Shown: positions 8,740 to 17,583, counted from the first letter of the stretch. The stretch is 64,000 nt of DNA from Micrococcaceae bacterium (GCA_025465475.1 JAODMR010000136.1:1-64000); one strand, 5' to 3'. Translations and numbers: made by a program. The notes: generated from the letters alone by a model not told the origin.

Positions 8740-9768
8740 TCACCAATACATCAGGGCTGTCTGCCCGGAGGCGCCGGCCCAGTAGAGCCGCAACCTGGCC
8801 ACATAGTGCCTGCCGGCGAACAGTTTTGTGCTCAGGGTAGCGTTGCGGTCCGTACCGCTGTCGTCGTCACCTGCGACAAAACGCAATTCGTCGCCGACCT
8901 TCTCGAAGAGGACCAGCACGGTGTCAGCCGTTCCGAACGTTGACAGCTGGTACGTCCGGGACTCCGTCGGCTCCAGGCTGTAATCGGCCTGCTGTCCAGG
9001 GGTGAGGGACAGGGACACGGATTCGAACGGCGTCAGGATTGGCAGCGTCGAATCCTGGGCGGGGTAGAACTTCCTGGCCCAGGTCTTGTCCTCAGTGGAC
9101 AGCCCCCCTGCCGGCTGCAGGCCGCCCTGATACTGCGCAGGCTGTTGGATCAGGCCTGCCGGGAACCAGTACTCCATGACGGAGTCGGGATCCCAGGTGG
9201 AGCCCTCAACGTCCGCGGCGGCGATCTTGTCCAGCACGTTGTGCTTGGTTTGGTCCCTGGACCAAAAGTTCGGCGATCCGGTGAAGTACGTGTACACCTG
9301 CTCCTCATTCCAGACGATGCCGGCGAACGGGTTCTGGTGCTCGTGCGGCAGGCCCAGAGTGTGCCCAATCTCGTGCAGCGCTGTCGAGTGGCCGTAGTCG
9401 TCGGTCAGGTCCCAACCAAAGTTCATCGTCTGATCCGTGGCGGGAATACCCAGCACATCCCTGCCGATGTAGGACCAGGAGCCGTCCGCCTGGTCGAACC
9501 CGATCCGGACCTCGGACTCGCTCCGGTCAGTGACCTCAACGAACTGCAGGCCAAGGGGCAGCGCCTTCCACTCCTTGAAGGCGTCCCGCACCGCCTGGCG
9601 CTGGGCTTCTGGACCGTCCAGGAACCAGTAGTGCAGAACGGTGCCGTTGACCCACTTGTTGGCGAGTAGCCGTATGAGCCGGGCCCGGCCGGGTGTCAGA
9701 TCCGGCCGCAACAGCGGAACGCTTTGGGGTTTTAGATCACAGTGGGGACGAACAGCTGGCTGGGACAT
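8740..9768 (-). CDS. Astacin-like (metzincin) zinc protease with C-terminal pre-peptidase-like domain
   Basis: A 342-residue protein. The zinc motif HEIGHTLGLPHEH (residues 132-144) fits HExxHxxGxxH, with His132, His136 and His142 as ligands and Glu133 as base; the Met-turn SVMEY at 196-200 supplies Met198 and Tyr200. Residues about 240-342 look like a PPC beta domain (VAGDDDSGTDRNATL). No signal peptide is visible from the ATG at 9768, which has AGGAGATGCC before it, so the protein either stays inside or leaves by another route. It is divergent from the papain-hydrolase fusion at 9983, and the two flank a large inverted repeat. Confidence 0.85.
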   Translation of the reverse strand: MSQPAVRPHCDLKPQSVPLLRPDLTPGRARLIRLLANKWVNGTVLHYWFLDGPEAQRQAVRDAFKEWKALPLGLQFVEVTDRSESEVRIGFDQADGSWSYIGRDVLGIPATDQTMNFGWDLTDDYGHSTALHEIGHTLGLPHEHQNPFAGIVWNEEQVYTYFTGSPNFWSRDQTKHNVLDKIAAADVEGSTWDPDSVMEYWFPAGLIQQPAQYQGGLQPAGGLSTEDKTWARKFYPAQDSTLPILTPFESVSLSLTPGQQADYSLEPTESRTYQLSTFGTADTVLVLFEKVGDELRFVAGDDDSGTDRNATLSTKLFAGRHYVARLRLYWAGASGQTALMYW

Positions 9769-9835
9769 GGCATCTCCTGGATTGATCGCTTGCGAAGCAG
9801 GACAGGACGAGTTCACAGCCAGGGGCGTTGCTGCG

Positions 9836-9873
9836 GCGTTACCACCAACCGGCGGGGCGGTTGGTGGTAACGC
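9836..9873. promoter_or_regulatory. 16-bp perfect inverted repeat between divergent protease genes
   Basis: The arm GCGTTACCACCAACCG (9836-9851) is followed by six bases and then its exact complement (9858-9873). It lies 67 bp upstream of the metalloprotease start and 109 bp upstream of the papain-hydrolase start. It could be an operator shared by both genes or a strong RNA hairpin; no T-tract follows, so a simple terminator is less likely. Confidence 0.6.
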
Positions 9874-9982
9874 GCCGGGAACGGTGGCAGGGACAGGCTT
9901 CCTCTCACCGGGCCTGCCCGGACGCCGCCCGCGGGGCGGAGCGGGCACCCGGGACCGAACGTCCAACCCGAAGGAACCCGCC

Positions 9983-12166
9983 ATGCCAACTGCCCAGCCC
10001 GCCGGAACCGTCGAGGTTTCCGGGCAGACCTTTTCGACCACAGTGCTTCCCGACGTTTTCGACGCCCGCGACCTTGAATACCGCCCTGTGCTCAGCCCGT
10101 TGCCCCCCGTGCTGGACGCCCGCCCGGCTGACCATCCGGTCCTCACCCAGGAAGGAAGTTCATGCACTGGTCACGCCGTGGCGGCAATGATCAATACGGT
10201 CCTGGCGTCCCAGCCGAATCCCATCCGGGTCAGCCCTTACATGCTGTACCGGATGGCGCGACGGTACGACGAGTACGACGGCGAGGACGACGCCGGCTCC
10301 TCACTGCGGGGGGCATTGAAGGGCTGGTACTACCATGGCGTGCTGCCGGAGCAGGACTGGCCATCGCTACATGCCGACGTCGACCTGGATCTGGATCCGG
10401 TCCTGGCGCGACGAGCGCTACGCCACCCTTTGGGTGCCTTCTACCGGGTCAACGCCTTCCGGCTCGATGATCTGCAATCGGCCATCAACGAACTCCACGC
10501 CGTCGCGGCGTCAGCCCAGGTCCACAGCGGTTGGTTGGAACCGGTCCGGGTCCCCGGGGAGGACGGTTCCACACTGCACGTGATTACAAGGACCGCCGAC
10601 GCCCGGCCGCTCGGCGGCCATGCCTTCGCGCTGGTGGGCTACAACGATGTGGGGTTCCTGGTGCAAAACAGTTGGGGAACGGGCTGGGGGGCCTCCGGTT
10701 TTGCCACCCTGCCCTACGAGGACTGGCTCGGCTCCGCGTTCGATGCGTGGGTGGCCCGGCCCGGCGTCCCGTCTGCCGTCGACCCGCACCGGAGCACGCG
10801 GGTGGTGTCCACCACCTCGGGCGGCGTTGGGGCCGGACCGGGCCCGGACCTGGAACGCTTGAAGGACCATGTGGTCAACCTGGGCAACGAGGGCAAGTTG
10901 TCCACCAATGGCCGTTTTGTTAGTACTCCGGCGCAGCTGGACCGGATCTTCACCACGATGGCCGGGACACACCAGGCCTGGCGTGCGGCGGCGGCAGGTA
11001 CTCAAGCACCGGTGCGCCGGGTGGTGTTCTACGCCCACGGCGGCTTGACCAGCGAGGGGGCCGGACTGACGGTGGCCCAGGCCCAGCTCAACTGGTGGCT
11101 CAATAACGGTGTCTACCCTGTGACGTTCGCCTGGCAAAGCGGGCCGGTGGAAACGCTACTGGACCAGCTCAGCGATCTCACGTCGGGCCGACTGCCTTTC
11201 GGCGGGCTGGGCTTTGACTTGGTGGAGCAGGCTGACCGGCTGGTGGAAAGCCTGGCACGCGGCCGACTCGGTTGGATGTGGTCGCAAATGAAGGAGAACG
11301 CTGCCGCAGCCTCGCGGCCACTCCCCGGCCCGATCGCCTGGCCCACGGACGGCACGCAGCCGGACCCAGGATTGGCAGGACTTCCGGGGGCTTCGTTGGT
11401 GGCTACCCGTCTTCAGGCCTACCTGGCAACGGCAGGAGAACCGGTGGAAGTGCACCTGGCCGGCCACAGCGCCGGAGCCATTTTCACCGCCAACCTCCTT
11501 GACCGGCTGGCCGCACTGAATATTCCGGTGGCCTCGGTGACCTGGCTGGCCCCGGCCCTGCGCGTGGATGCGTTCGAGAATCTGGTACTGCCACGCCTGC
11601 GCAGCGGCCAGCTTGGCCGCGTCACCGTATTCGGATTGAGCGACGCGCGGGAACTCGACGACGTCGTCGGCAACGGAAACCTGACCATCTACCAAAAGTC
11701 GCTGCTCTTCCTTGTCTCGCGTGGACTGGAGGACGTTCGGGAGACGCGGCTGCTGGGCCTGCAGCGGCACGTGTTGGAAAATCCCCACCTTGCCCTCTGG
11801 CGGGCGTCAAACGCGGCCTTCTCCTGGTCTCCCACAGACTCCCCGGCGTTCCTGCGGTGTGGCGCCACGTCACACAGCGGCATGGATGAGGACGTGCCAG
11901 CCATGACCGCCATGCTGCTGGGCATCCTCGGCGCGCAACAGGGTAATGCCGCCACCACCTTCCGCCCGTTCAGTGCGCTGGAGGTACCGACGTCGGCGGT
12001 TCCAGCCGCCTCAGGTACCCCTCCCACCGTCGGCTCTCCGAACGGACAGGCGGCCCGTGGAGCCGACGGCACCGCAACGACCGTCGCCGTCGAAGAGGCC
12101 GGCAGCGTGCCGGTGACCCGTTCCGGGGAGCCCCAGAAGCCTTCGCTCAAAACGGTAACGGATTGA
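9983..12166 (+). CDS. Papain-like cysteine peptidase fused to an alpha/beta-hydrolase
   Basis: A 727-residue two-domain protein. Residues about 45-260 are a C1-type peptidase: Gln56 and Cys61 in TQEGSSCTGHA, His213 in GGHAFALVGYND, and Asn229 in VQNSWGTGWG, so the whole catalytic set is present. Residues about 340-660 look like an alpha/beta-hydrolase, with an oxyanion-type FYAHGG (349-354) and the nucleophile elbow GHSAG (Ser496). The C-terminal 70 residues are low in complexity. No signal peptide is seen from the ATG at 9983 (AAGGAAC upstream). A papain-lipase-like fusion of this kind is not one I recognise as characterised. It is followed 101 bp later by the coiled-coil protein. Confidence 0.8.
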   Translation: MPTAQPAGTVEVSGQTFSTTVLPDVFDARDLEYRPVLSPLPPVLDARPADHPVLTQEGSSCTGHAVAAMINTVLASQPNPIRVSPYMLYRMARRYDEYDGEDDAGSSLRGALKGWYYHGVLPEQDWPSLHADVDLDLDPVLARRALRHPLGAFYRVNAFRLDDLQSAINELHAVAASAQVHSGWLEPVRVPGEDGSTLHVITRTADARPLGGHAFALVGYNDVGFLVQNSWGTGWGASGFATLPYEDWLGSAFDAWVARPGVPSAVDPHRSTRVVSTTSGGVGAGPGPDLERLKDHVVNLGNEGKLSTNGRFVSTPAQLDRIFTTMAGTHQAWRAAAAGTQAPVRRVVFYAHGGLTSEGAGLTVAQAQLNWWLNNGVYPVTFAWQSGPVETLLDQLSDLTSGRLPFGGLGFDLVEQADRLVESLARGRLGWMWSQMKENAAAASRPLPGPIAWPTDGTQPDPGLAGLPGASLVATRLQAYLATAGEPVEVHLAGHSAGAIFTANLLDRLAALNIPVASVTWLAPALRVDAFENLVLPRLRSGQLGRVTVFGLSDARELDDVVGNGNLTIYQKSLLFLVSRGLEDVRETRLLGLQRHVLENPHLALWRASNAAFSWSPTDSPAFLRCGATSHSGMDEDVPAMTAMLLGILGAQQGNAATTFRPFSALEVPTSAVPAASGTPPTVGSPNGQAARGADGTATTVAVEEAGSVPVTRSGEPQKPSLKTVTD

Positions 12167-12267
12167 TAATCCGGCACTTCCTATCGTGGAATCACCGCCT
12201 CCCCTTCAGGCCCACAAGCCACTTCCAGCGGTACTTCACCTTCCAGCAGAAAAAGGAAAGCCTGACC

Positions 12268-13161
12268 ATGAAAAAGATCAAGACCGAAACGGACAAAGTC
12301 CTCGAACAGCTCGTGGCCGAACGCCGCGAGGAGGTCATCCGTTTGCAGACCACGCAGGCCAGCCGCCTGCGTGAGCTCGAGAGCAAGGGACAGAGCCGGC
12401 TGTCGCAGCTGCAGGACAGCCTGCCAGGCGAGCTGGGCGAAGCGTTCAAGTCGCAAGAACGCTCCCATGAGGAGCAGGCGGAGGAGACCCGTTCGCTGGT
12501 TGCCTCGCTGGGCAAGGAATTGTCATCCATCTCTTCTTCCTTGGAACAGACCTCAGTCCATCCAGGTGTTGGGGCCGCCCTGACCGCGAGCGCAGCAGCG
12601 GTCGGTTGGCTCACTCCCTACTACGGCACGCTGCACGGCTCCGACGGCACGGTCTACTGGCAGGGCTACAACCCCGGCAACATTGACGCCTCGGTCGTCG
12701 CCAACGGTTCCGGGTCGGGCCTGTTCGGTACCGGCGCCGGATCGTTCACCGTCTACATGGACTGGTGGTTCACCTACCGGGCCCCGGAGAACCGCAACTA
12801 CTCCCACTCCGTCTCGGTACCCTTCAACGGCTTCTACATCGTCAAGGCCGATGACGGGTTCTGGGATTCCAAGGAAGCGCATGCGCGGATTGACCTGTCG
12901 GCCGTGGGCTACCAGTACAACTACAAGGCCACCGGCACTGCCAACGTCTTTGATGTCAGCGATGACAACATCAACGTCAATGACCGCTTCGATGGCTGGC
13001 GCAACATCTACTACTCTGACCTGCTCGGAGCGGACCAGGCGTACCTGCGGGTCACGGCCTCCCTGTACGTCTACGCCCGCGGCGGCGGCTCCACCGCCCA
13101 GCTGAACTTCAGTGATGGCTCCGCCAACTACCTCGGCGTTCCGTGGGTGTACGTGAACTAG
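12268..13161 (+). CDS. Unrecognised protein: N-terminal coiled coil, C-terminal beta-rich domain
   Basis: A 297-residue protein. Residues 1-100 are highly charged and helical with heptad-like spacing (KVLEQLVAERREEVIRLQ), a likely coiled coil for oligomerisation. Residues about 110-297 are rich in Tyr, Trp, Gly, Asn and Ser with alternating hydrophobic residues, suggesting a beta-sandwich; there is only sparse charge and no Cys. No signal peptide, membrane segment or catalytic motif is visible. AAAAGGAAAG precedes the ATG. It follows the papain-hydrolase fusion in the same direction and is closed by a strong hairpin, so it may be a substrate, scaffold or partner of those enzymes. I do not recognise the family. 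Confidence 0.75.
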   Translation: MKKIKTETDKVLEQLVAERREEVIRLQTTQASRLRELESKGQSRLSQLQDSLPGELGEAFKSQERSHEEQAEETRSLVASLGKELSSISSSLEQTSVHPGVGAALTASAAAVGWLTPYYGTLHGSDGTVYWQGYNPGNIDASVVANGSGSGLFGTGAGSFTVYMDWWFTYRAPENRNYSHSVSVPFNGFYIVKADDGFWDSKEAHARIDLSAVGYQYNYKATGTANVFDVSDDNINVNDRFDGWRNIYYSDLLGADQAYLRVTASLYVYARGGGSTAQLNFSDGSANYLGVPWVYVN

Positions 13162-13198
13162 GCACGACGGCGACGCGTCGACAGGCGCGCATTCAACG

Positions 13199-13229
13199 AC
13201 GGCGGAGGAACCCCAGGTTCCTCCGCCGT
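13199..13229 (+). terminator. GC-rich hairpin terminator after the coiled-coil gene
   Basis: A perfect 14-bp stem, ACGGCGGAGGAACC with its complement, closes on a 3-base loop 38 bp after the stop. There is no run of T, as usual in actinobacterial terminators. The rest of 13230-13548 shows no gene that I can support. Confidence 0.75.
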
Positions 13230-13548
13230 TCGTGTGTGCCTGCGTCGATGTGCCACAGGCGTGCAATCTCCGGGGCGGAGGACAGCTTCAATCAACAACT
13301 TCCGGCTGCTCAGTGGCAGCACGGAAGCGCCCGTTCGGGGCTGCTTCCACACTGGAAGGACACATCATCCAGGTTTCCGTACCGGCCGATTGGCAGGCGG
13401 AAACCGGCGACAACAGGCTCCTGCCGCTGCCGCCGCCCCGACGGTCCGTCGTCGACCACGCAACCATAACGCTCGACGACACCGCCCCACTGCCGGCGCT
13501 ACATCAGTCCCGGCACACCAACACGCTAGATATAAAGGATCCGGCAAA

Positions 13549-14259
13549 ATGCCCGAAACTTCTTGGTCTCTGAATCTTCTGGGCTGCTGGCAGCTGCGAC
13601 ACTTCGGGCAACCGGTGCGCGTGGCCAGCCGTCAACGTCGGCTGATCACCGCACTGGCTCTCTTTGGCCCCCGGCCACGGACTGCTGTCGCCGGTTTGCT
13701 GTGGCCCGACAGCAGCGACAGCCAGGCTGCCGCCAGCCTACGCGTGGCATTGTGGCACGTGGCCCACGAACTCCCCGGCCTGCTGCGAAGCGTGGAGGAC
13801 CCCCTGGCCCTTGACCCCTCGGTGTCGGTGGACCTACACCGACTCCAGCACTCCCTGGTGCACAGCCACGGGGGGCCGCTGCCACTGGAGCAGTTGCGGA
13901 CCGCTGAACTGTTGCCCGGCTGGTACGAGGACTGGGTACTCGGTGAGCAGGAGCGTTTCCGGCACCTGCGGGTCACTGCCCTGGACGAAGCGGCCGAGCG
14001 AGCCCTCGCCGGGGGCGACACGGGAACCGCCGAGGTTGCCGCGCTTGCGGCAGCCAACCTGGAACCGCTGCGGGAGCGCTCAGTGGTCCTGCTGGTCCGC
14101 GCTGAACTGGCCGCCGGCAATTTCAACGGGGCCCAACGGTCCTACCGTCGCTACCGCAACCTCTGCCAGGACACGTTTGGCATGGAACCGGGTTTTCAGC
14201 TGAGTCAGCTGCTTCGCTCCGAGTTGCAGTCCCGGGTGCCGGCGGGCATGGCGTCCTGA
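13549..14259 (+). CDS. SARP/BTAD-type transcriptional regulator
   Basis: A 236-residue protein. The first 90 residues resemble an OmpR-like winged helix (LLGCWQLRHFGQPVRV followed by SRQRRLITALALFG and LWPD), and residues about 95-230 form the helical bacterial transcriptional activator domain seen in AfsR/SARP and in LuxR-type regulators of this shape (FNGAQRSYRRYRNLCQDTF). There is no ATPase part. TAAAGGA precedes the ATG at 13549; the long open frame upstream is not supported by any binding site. Its position next to the protease genes and the two-component pair suggests it controls this neighbourhood, which is inference. Confidence 0.8.
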   Translation: MPETSWSLNLLGCWQLRHFGQPVRVASRQRRLITALALFGPRPRTAVAGLLWPDSSDSQAAASLRVALWHVAHELPGLLRSVEDPLALDPSVSVDLHRLQHSLVHSHGGPLPLEQLRTAELLPGWYEDWVLGEQERFRHLRVTALDEAAERALAGGDTGTAEVAALAAANLEPLRERSVVLLVRAELAAGNFNGAQRSYRRYRNLCQDTFGMEPGFQLSQLLRSELQSRVPAGMAS

Positions 14260-14285
14260 ACATCGACCCCTCCCGCCGCCCGGCC

Positions 14286-14957
14286 TCAGGGCCCGTGGTC
14301 GTGGCCGGCGCGGAGGTAGGTCAGGACAGCGAGCACCCGCCGGTGATCCTCCGGTTCGGGATGCAGCCCGAACTTAAGGAAGATGCTGCGCACGTGCGCC
14401 TCGACGGTCCGCTCCCCCATGAACAGTGCCGAAGCGATGCCCGTGTTGGTGCGGCCCTGGGCCATCAGCGCCAGTACGTCCTTTTCGCGGCTGGACAGTT
14501 CCTGGCTGTAGCGGTCCCCCGCCCGGGGCCGTGACACCATGCGGGTCACCAGGTCCGGGTCGATGGCGGTGCCTCCGGTGGCAACCCGCTGCAGGGCGTC
14601 CAGGAACTCGTCCACATCGGACACGCGTTCCTTCAGCAGGTAGCCCAGGCTGCGGGCCCCGTTGCTCAGCAGGGCCATCGCGTTGTCCGTTTCGACATAT
14701 TGGGAGAGCAGGAGGACCCCGGTTTCCGGATGTTCCCGGCGGATCTGTTCGGCCGCGCGGATACCTTCAACGGTGTAGGACGGTGGCATCCGGATGTCCA
14801 CCACAGCCACGTCGGGCCGGTGTTCGGCGACCAGGCGGAGCAGGCCCTGCGCTTCGGACGCCTCGCCAACGACGTCGAGGCCTTCCGAGGCCAGCAGGGT
14901 CGCAAGGCCCCGCCGCAGCAGGGCAGAATCGTCGGCAATTGCTACGCGCAGCGTCAT
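14286..14957 (-). CDS. NarL/FixJ-family response regulator
   Basis: A 223-residue regulator with a receiver domain (acidic pocket DD at 9-10, phospho-acceptor Asp54 in VVDIRMPP, Lys in LLKERV) and a LuxR-type helix-turn-helix (LSSREKDVLALMAQGRTNTGIA...). It starts inside the stop of the histidine kinase gene (4-bp overlap), so the two are translated together and form a cognate pair. Target genes are not shown by the sequence; the adjacent SARP gene converges on it. Confidence 0.92.
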   Translation of the reverse strand: MTLRVAIADDSALLRRGLATLLASEGLDVVGEASEAQGLLRLVAEHRPDVAVVDIRMPPSYTVEGIRAAEQIRREHPETGVLLLSQYVETDNAMALLSNGARSLGYLLKERVSDVDEFLDALQRVATGGTAIDPDLVTRMVSRPRAGDRYSQELSSREKDVLALMAQGRTNTGIASALFMGERTVEAHVRSIFLKFGLHPEPEDHRRVLAVLTYLRAGHDHGP

Positions 14958-16792
14958 GGCAGACCTTCCTCCGGGTCGCTGACGAAGGGCAGGACGGCGG
15001 TGATCCTGGTTCCCTTGCCCGGTGGGCTCGTCACGGTGAGCACTCCGCCGAGAGCTGCTGCCCGGTCAGTGAGACCGAGCAGGCCACCGTCAGGACCGAA
15101 CGCGGCGCCGCCCCGTCCGTCGTCGGTGATGGTCATGGCGAGTTCCTCCGCACTACTGGTCAGCGAAATGGTCATGGACGTGGCCTCGGCGTGCTTGACG
15201 GCATTCGTGACGGCTTCCGCGCAGATGAAGTAGGCCGCCAGCTCCACCGTCGGTGGTGGTCGCGTCGGAAGGTTGGCGTTGACCTTGATGGGCACTGCCG
15301 AGCGTTCGGCCAGCGCCGTGACGGAGCCGAGCAGGCCGCGTTCGCGCATTGATGGCGGGTACACGCCGCGTGCCAACTCCCGCAGCTCGGCCAGGGCCTC
15401 GTTAAGTTCCTGGCCCGCCTGCTCCACCAGGAAGCGCATGTCCTCCGGATCCTGCAGCCGCCGTGCCCTGGCCAACGCCATGGTCACAGCGACAAGGCGC
15501 TGCTGGGCGCCGTCGTGCAGATCCCGCTCCAGCTGCCTTCGCCGGTCGTCCCCTGCCGTCACGATGCGTTCCCGCGAGCGTCGAACCTCGATCAGCTGTT
15601 CACGCAACTGCTGCTCCATGTGCTGGTTTTCCAGGGTGAGGGCAGTGGCGCTGCTGAGTGCGGCGAGCAGTTCCGGCTGGTCCTGCAGGGTTTCGTCAAA
15701 AACCAGGGCGCCGAAAGGTGTGCCGCTGCGTTCCAGGACCATGGCGGCCCTGCCCGAGGTGCCGTTGGGAAGGACCTGCGGACGCCCGTCACCATCAAGG
15801 AACTGCTCCTTCTCGGCGGACCAGCGCCACAGGGCCAGGGTGGGGTCATGCACGGAACGGCGCAGGACCTGGATCAACCGGTCGCTGACCGGGGCAGCTC
15901 CAATTTCCACCATGACCTCGCTAAGGGTGCCCCTGGCAAAGCGGTAACGCCATAACCCGAACAACACCGCAAACGGAACCACCGCCGTCGCCGGATATTG
16001 CCACAGCAGGGCTTGGGACGAGAGCGTTCCGGACAGCTGGACCACTGCCAGGGAAACCCAGATGGTCGCGGCGGTCTTCAGAATGACCGCCAGCCACAGG
16101 GGCAGGAATGACGCCCGGTAGGCGGGCGTTCCGGAACGCCACCGTGCCACCAGGACGGCCACCACTGCCAGCCCCACACAAATCTGGAATACCCGGGCCG
16201 CGTTGCCGATCCGGTCGGTGATTTCCGCACTGTTCCAGAGCAGGAACAGGTTCTGGGAGCTTGAAACTTTCCCGGGAATCTGTTCACGCGGGTCGAAAAA
16301 GGCCCAGCCGGCGACAGCGATGAACAGCCAGGACGCGAAGAAAAACGCCACGAACCGTTTCTCCCACCTGCTGCGCAGTACGCCGCCGGGAAAGCTCAGG
16401 GCCAGTTGCAGCAGCGGCGGCTGGTACATCAGGGTCAGGGTCACACCGACGGTGAAGGCGAGCGGATTGCTGGACAGACGCAAGCCCGCCGCAAGCCACA
16501 TCCACCCCGAGATCACCAACAGCAGCCCGGGGTTGCGGTTGGGTCTGCTGTGCCACGCCACGACGCCGGCGGCAACGAAGGCGAGCCCTACGGCGAGGAA
16601 CATCAGGAGCTCAGGAACGGAAAACGGCACCCGGTCGGAGCTTTGGCTCCAGCGCAGGACTCCCTGGGCGTTAAGGAACAGGGTACGCGCCGGATCACCC
16701 ACGGCTGATGGCGACCAGTCGACATTGACCAGCACCAATGCCACCAGTGCCGCCGTAGTGGCCAGCACACCGTAGAACTGCCGAAGAGTCAT
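14954..16792 (-). CDS. DesK/NarX-type membrane sensor histidine kinase
   Basis: A 612-residue kinase. The N-terminal half has about eight hydrophobic segments and no large external domain, so it probably senses within or near the membrane. A weakly conserved GAF-like stretch follows, then the HisKA_3 dimerisation helix with phospho-acceptor His in RDLHDGAQQRLV, and a HATPase domain with an N-box (CAEAVTNAVKHAEA) and G-box (DDGRGGA, GGLLGLTDRAAALGG). The start at 16792 is preferred over the GTG at 16825 because GGA lies at usable distance and homology begins here. Partner of the response regulator downstream. Confidence 0.9.
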   Translation of the reverse strand: MTLRQFYGVLATTAALVALVLVNVDWSPSAVGDPARTLFLNAQGVLRWSQSSDRVPFSVPELLMFLAVGLAFVAAGVVAWHSRPNRNPGLLLVISGWMWLAAGLRLSSNPLAFTVGVTLTLMYQPPLLQLALSFPGGVLRSRWEKRFVAFFFASWLFIAVAGWAFFDPREQIPGKVSSSQNLFLLWNSAEITDRIGNAARVFQICVGLAVVAVLVARWRSGTPAYRASFLPLWLAVILKTAATIWVSLAVVQLSGTLSSQALLWQYPATAVVPFAVLFGLWRYRFARGTLSEVMVEIGAAPVSDRLIQVLRRSVHDPTLALWRWSAEKEQFLDGDGRPQVLPNGTSGRAAMVLERSGTPFGALVFDETLQDQPELLAALSSATALTLENQHMEQQLREQLIEVRRSRERIVTAGDDRRRQLERDLHDGAQQRLVAVTMALARARRLQDPEDMRFLVEQAGQELNEALAELRELARGVYPPSMRERGLLGSVTALAERSAVPIKVNANLPTRPPPTVELAAYFICAEAVTNAVKHAEATSMTISLTSSAEELAMTITDDGRGGAAFGPDGGLLGLTDRAAALGGVLTVTSPPGKGTRITAVLPFVSDPEEGLP

Positions 16793-16856
16793 ACAGGATC
16801 CGTTCGCCGGGCTTAAGAGTGCCACGGGACGGCAGCGGAGGCCAGCAGGTTTCAGG

Positions 16857-16892
16857 GAGGCTGGCGCTTCAGGCGAGGCTGGCGCTTCAGGC
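16857..16892. repeat. 18-bp perfect tandem duplication across a stop codon
   Basis: GAGGCTGGCGCTTCAGGC occurs twice in a row. The stop codon of the unknown minus-strand gene at 16887 lies in the second copy, and the first copy forms its 3' flank. Confidence 0.8.
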
Positions 16893-17435
16893 AGCGAGCG
16901 ATTGATCCGGGACCATTTGCCCCGCGATCACCGGCTGCAGGACGATGCCGGCAGCCACGTCGCCGTCTGCCGGTGGTATGGTCGTGCCGCGGTGCAACGT
17001 CCGCACCGACTCCAGCATAGTCGTGGTCTTAAGAAGCCAAGCCTCCAGGTGACCGGCGAGGACCGGGCAGCGATGGTATCGGGCCGTCTGCAGGTCGTCG
17101 CGGATGGCCAAATGGAGCAGGGCCAAACTGACCTCGATCAGCTCGAGGGGAACCGGTTGCAGGCCTCCATCACCCGGGCAGATCCTGCAGTACCGTCGCC
17201 GCAGGACCTCAAGAGTGACCGCCGTCGAGACCTGCTCATACAGCGGCAGGTACACCGTGCGCTCATCAGGGTCCGGCATGGCGGGGACCTGCAAGTGGCT
17301 GAATCCCCGCTTCAACCGCACGGTAGAGGCGTAGGGATCAGCCAGCAGGGTCGGCGATGGGCATCCTGAGCGACCGGTGAGCATCTCCCGGACACCGGCC
17401 AGCGGGTCCGTCGGTGCACTCAATCCGGTCCCCAT
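16887..17435 (-). CDS. Unrecognised 182-residue protein
   Basis: Mostly helical by composition, with LxxL-type hydrophobic spacing and a single CRIC motif (RRYCRICPGDGG, about residues 83-94) that might bind a metal but has only two cysteines. There is no signal peptide or membrane segment. AAAGG lies before the ATG at 17435 at a slightly long distance. It is upstream of the histidine kinase on the same strand with about 95 bp between them, so it may belong to the same regulon. I do not recognise the family. Confidence 0.6.
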   Translation of the reverse strand: MGTGLSAPTDPLAGVREMLTGRSGCPSPTLLADPYASTVRLKRGFSHLQVPAMPDPDERTVYLPLYEQVSTAVTLEVLRRRYCRICPGDGGLQPVPLELIEVSLALLHLAIRDDLQTARYHRCPVLAGHLEAWLLKTTTMLESVRTLHRGTTIPPADGDVAAGIVLQPVIAGQMVPDQSLAA

Positions 17436-17552
17436 GGGACGCCGCCTTTCCTGGGTGAATGGAGCGGCTGCTGATGGCTCAATCCTTCCGGTGACGCCGG
17501 ACTACCGCTTCCGTGCTGTTACGTACTTTGGGCAGTTCTTCCCGTTTTCTCC

Positions 17553-17583
17553 TTGACGGAAGGAAAGCAGCGGGAGCTATAAT
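17553..17583 (+). promoter_or_regulatory. Sigma-70-type promoter of the ArsR-SRPBCC operon
   Basis: TTGACG (17553-17558) and TATAAT (17578-17583) are separated by 19 bases, close to the housekeeping consensus, and lie 70 bp upstream of the ArsR start. Confidence 0.65.

Noticed and set aside
13234-13548. 105-codon upstream extension of the SARP gene
   Set aside because: No homology, unlikely composition, and a good ribosome binding site exists only at 13549.
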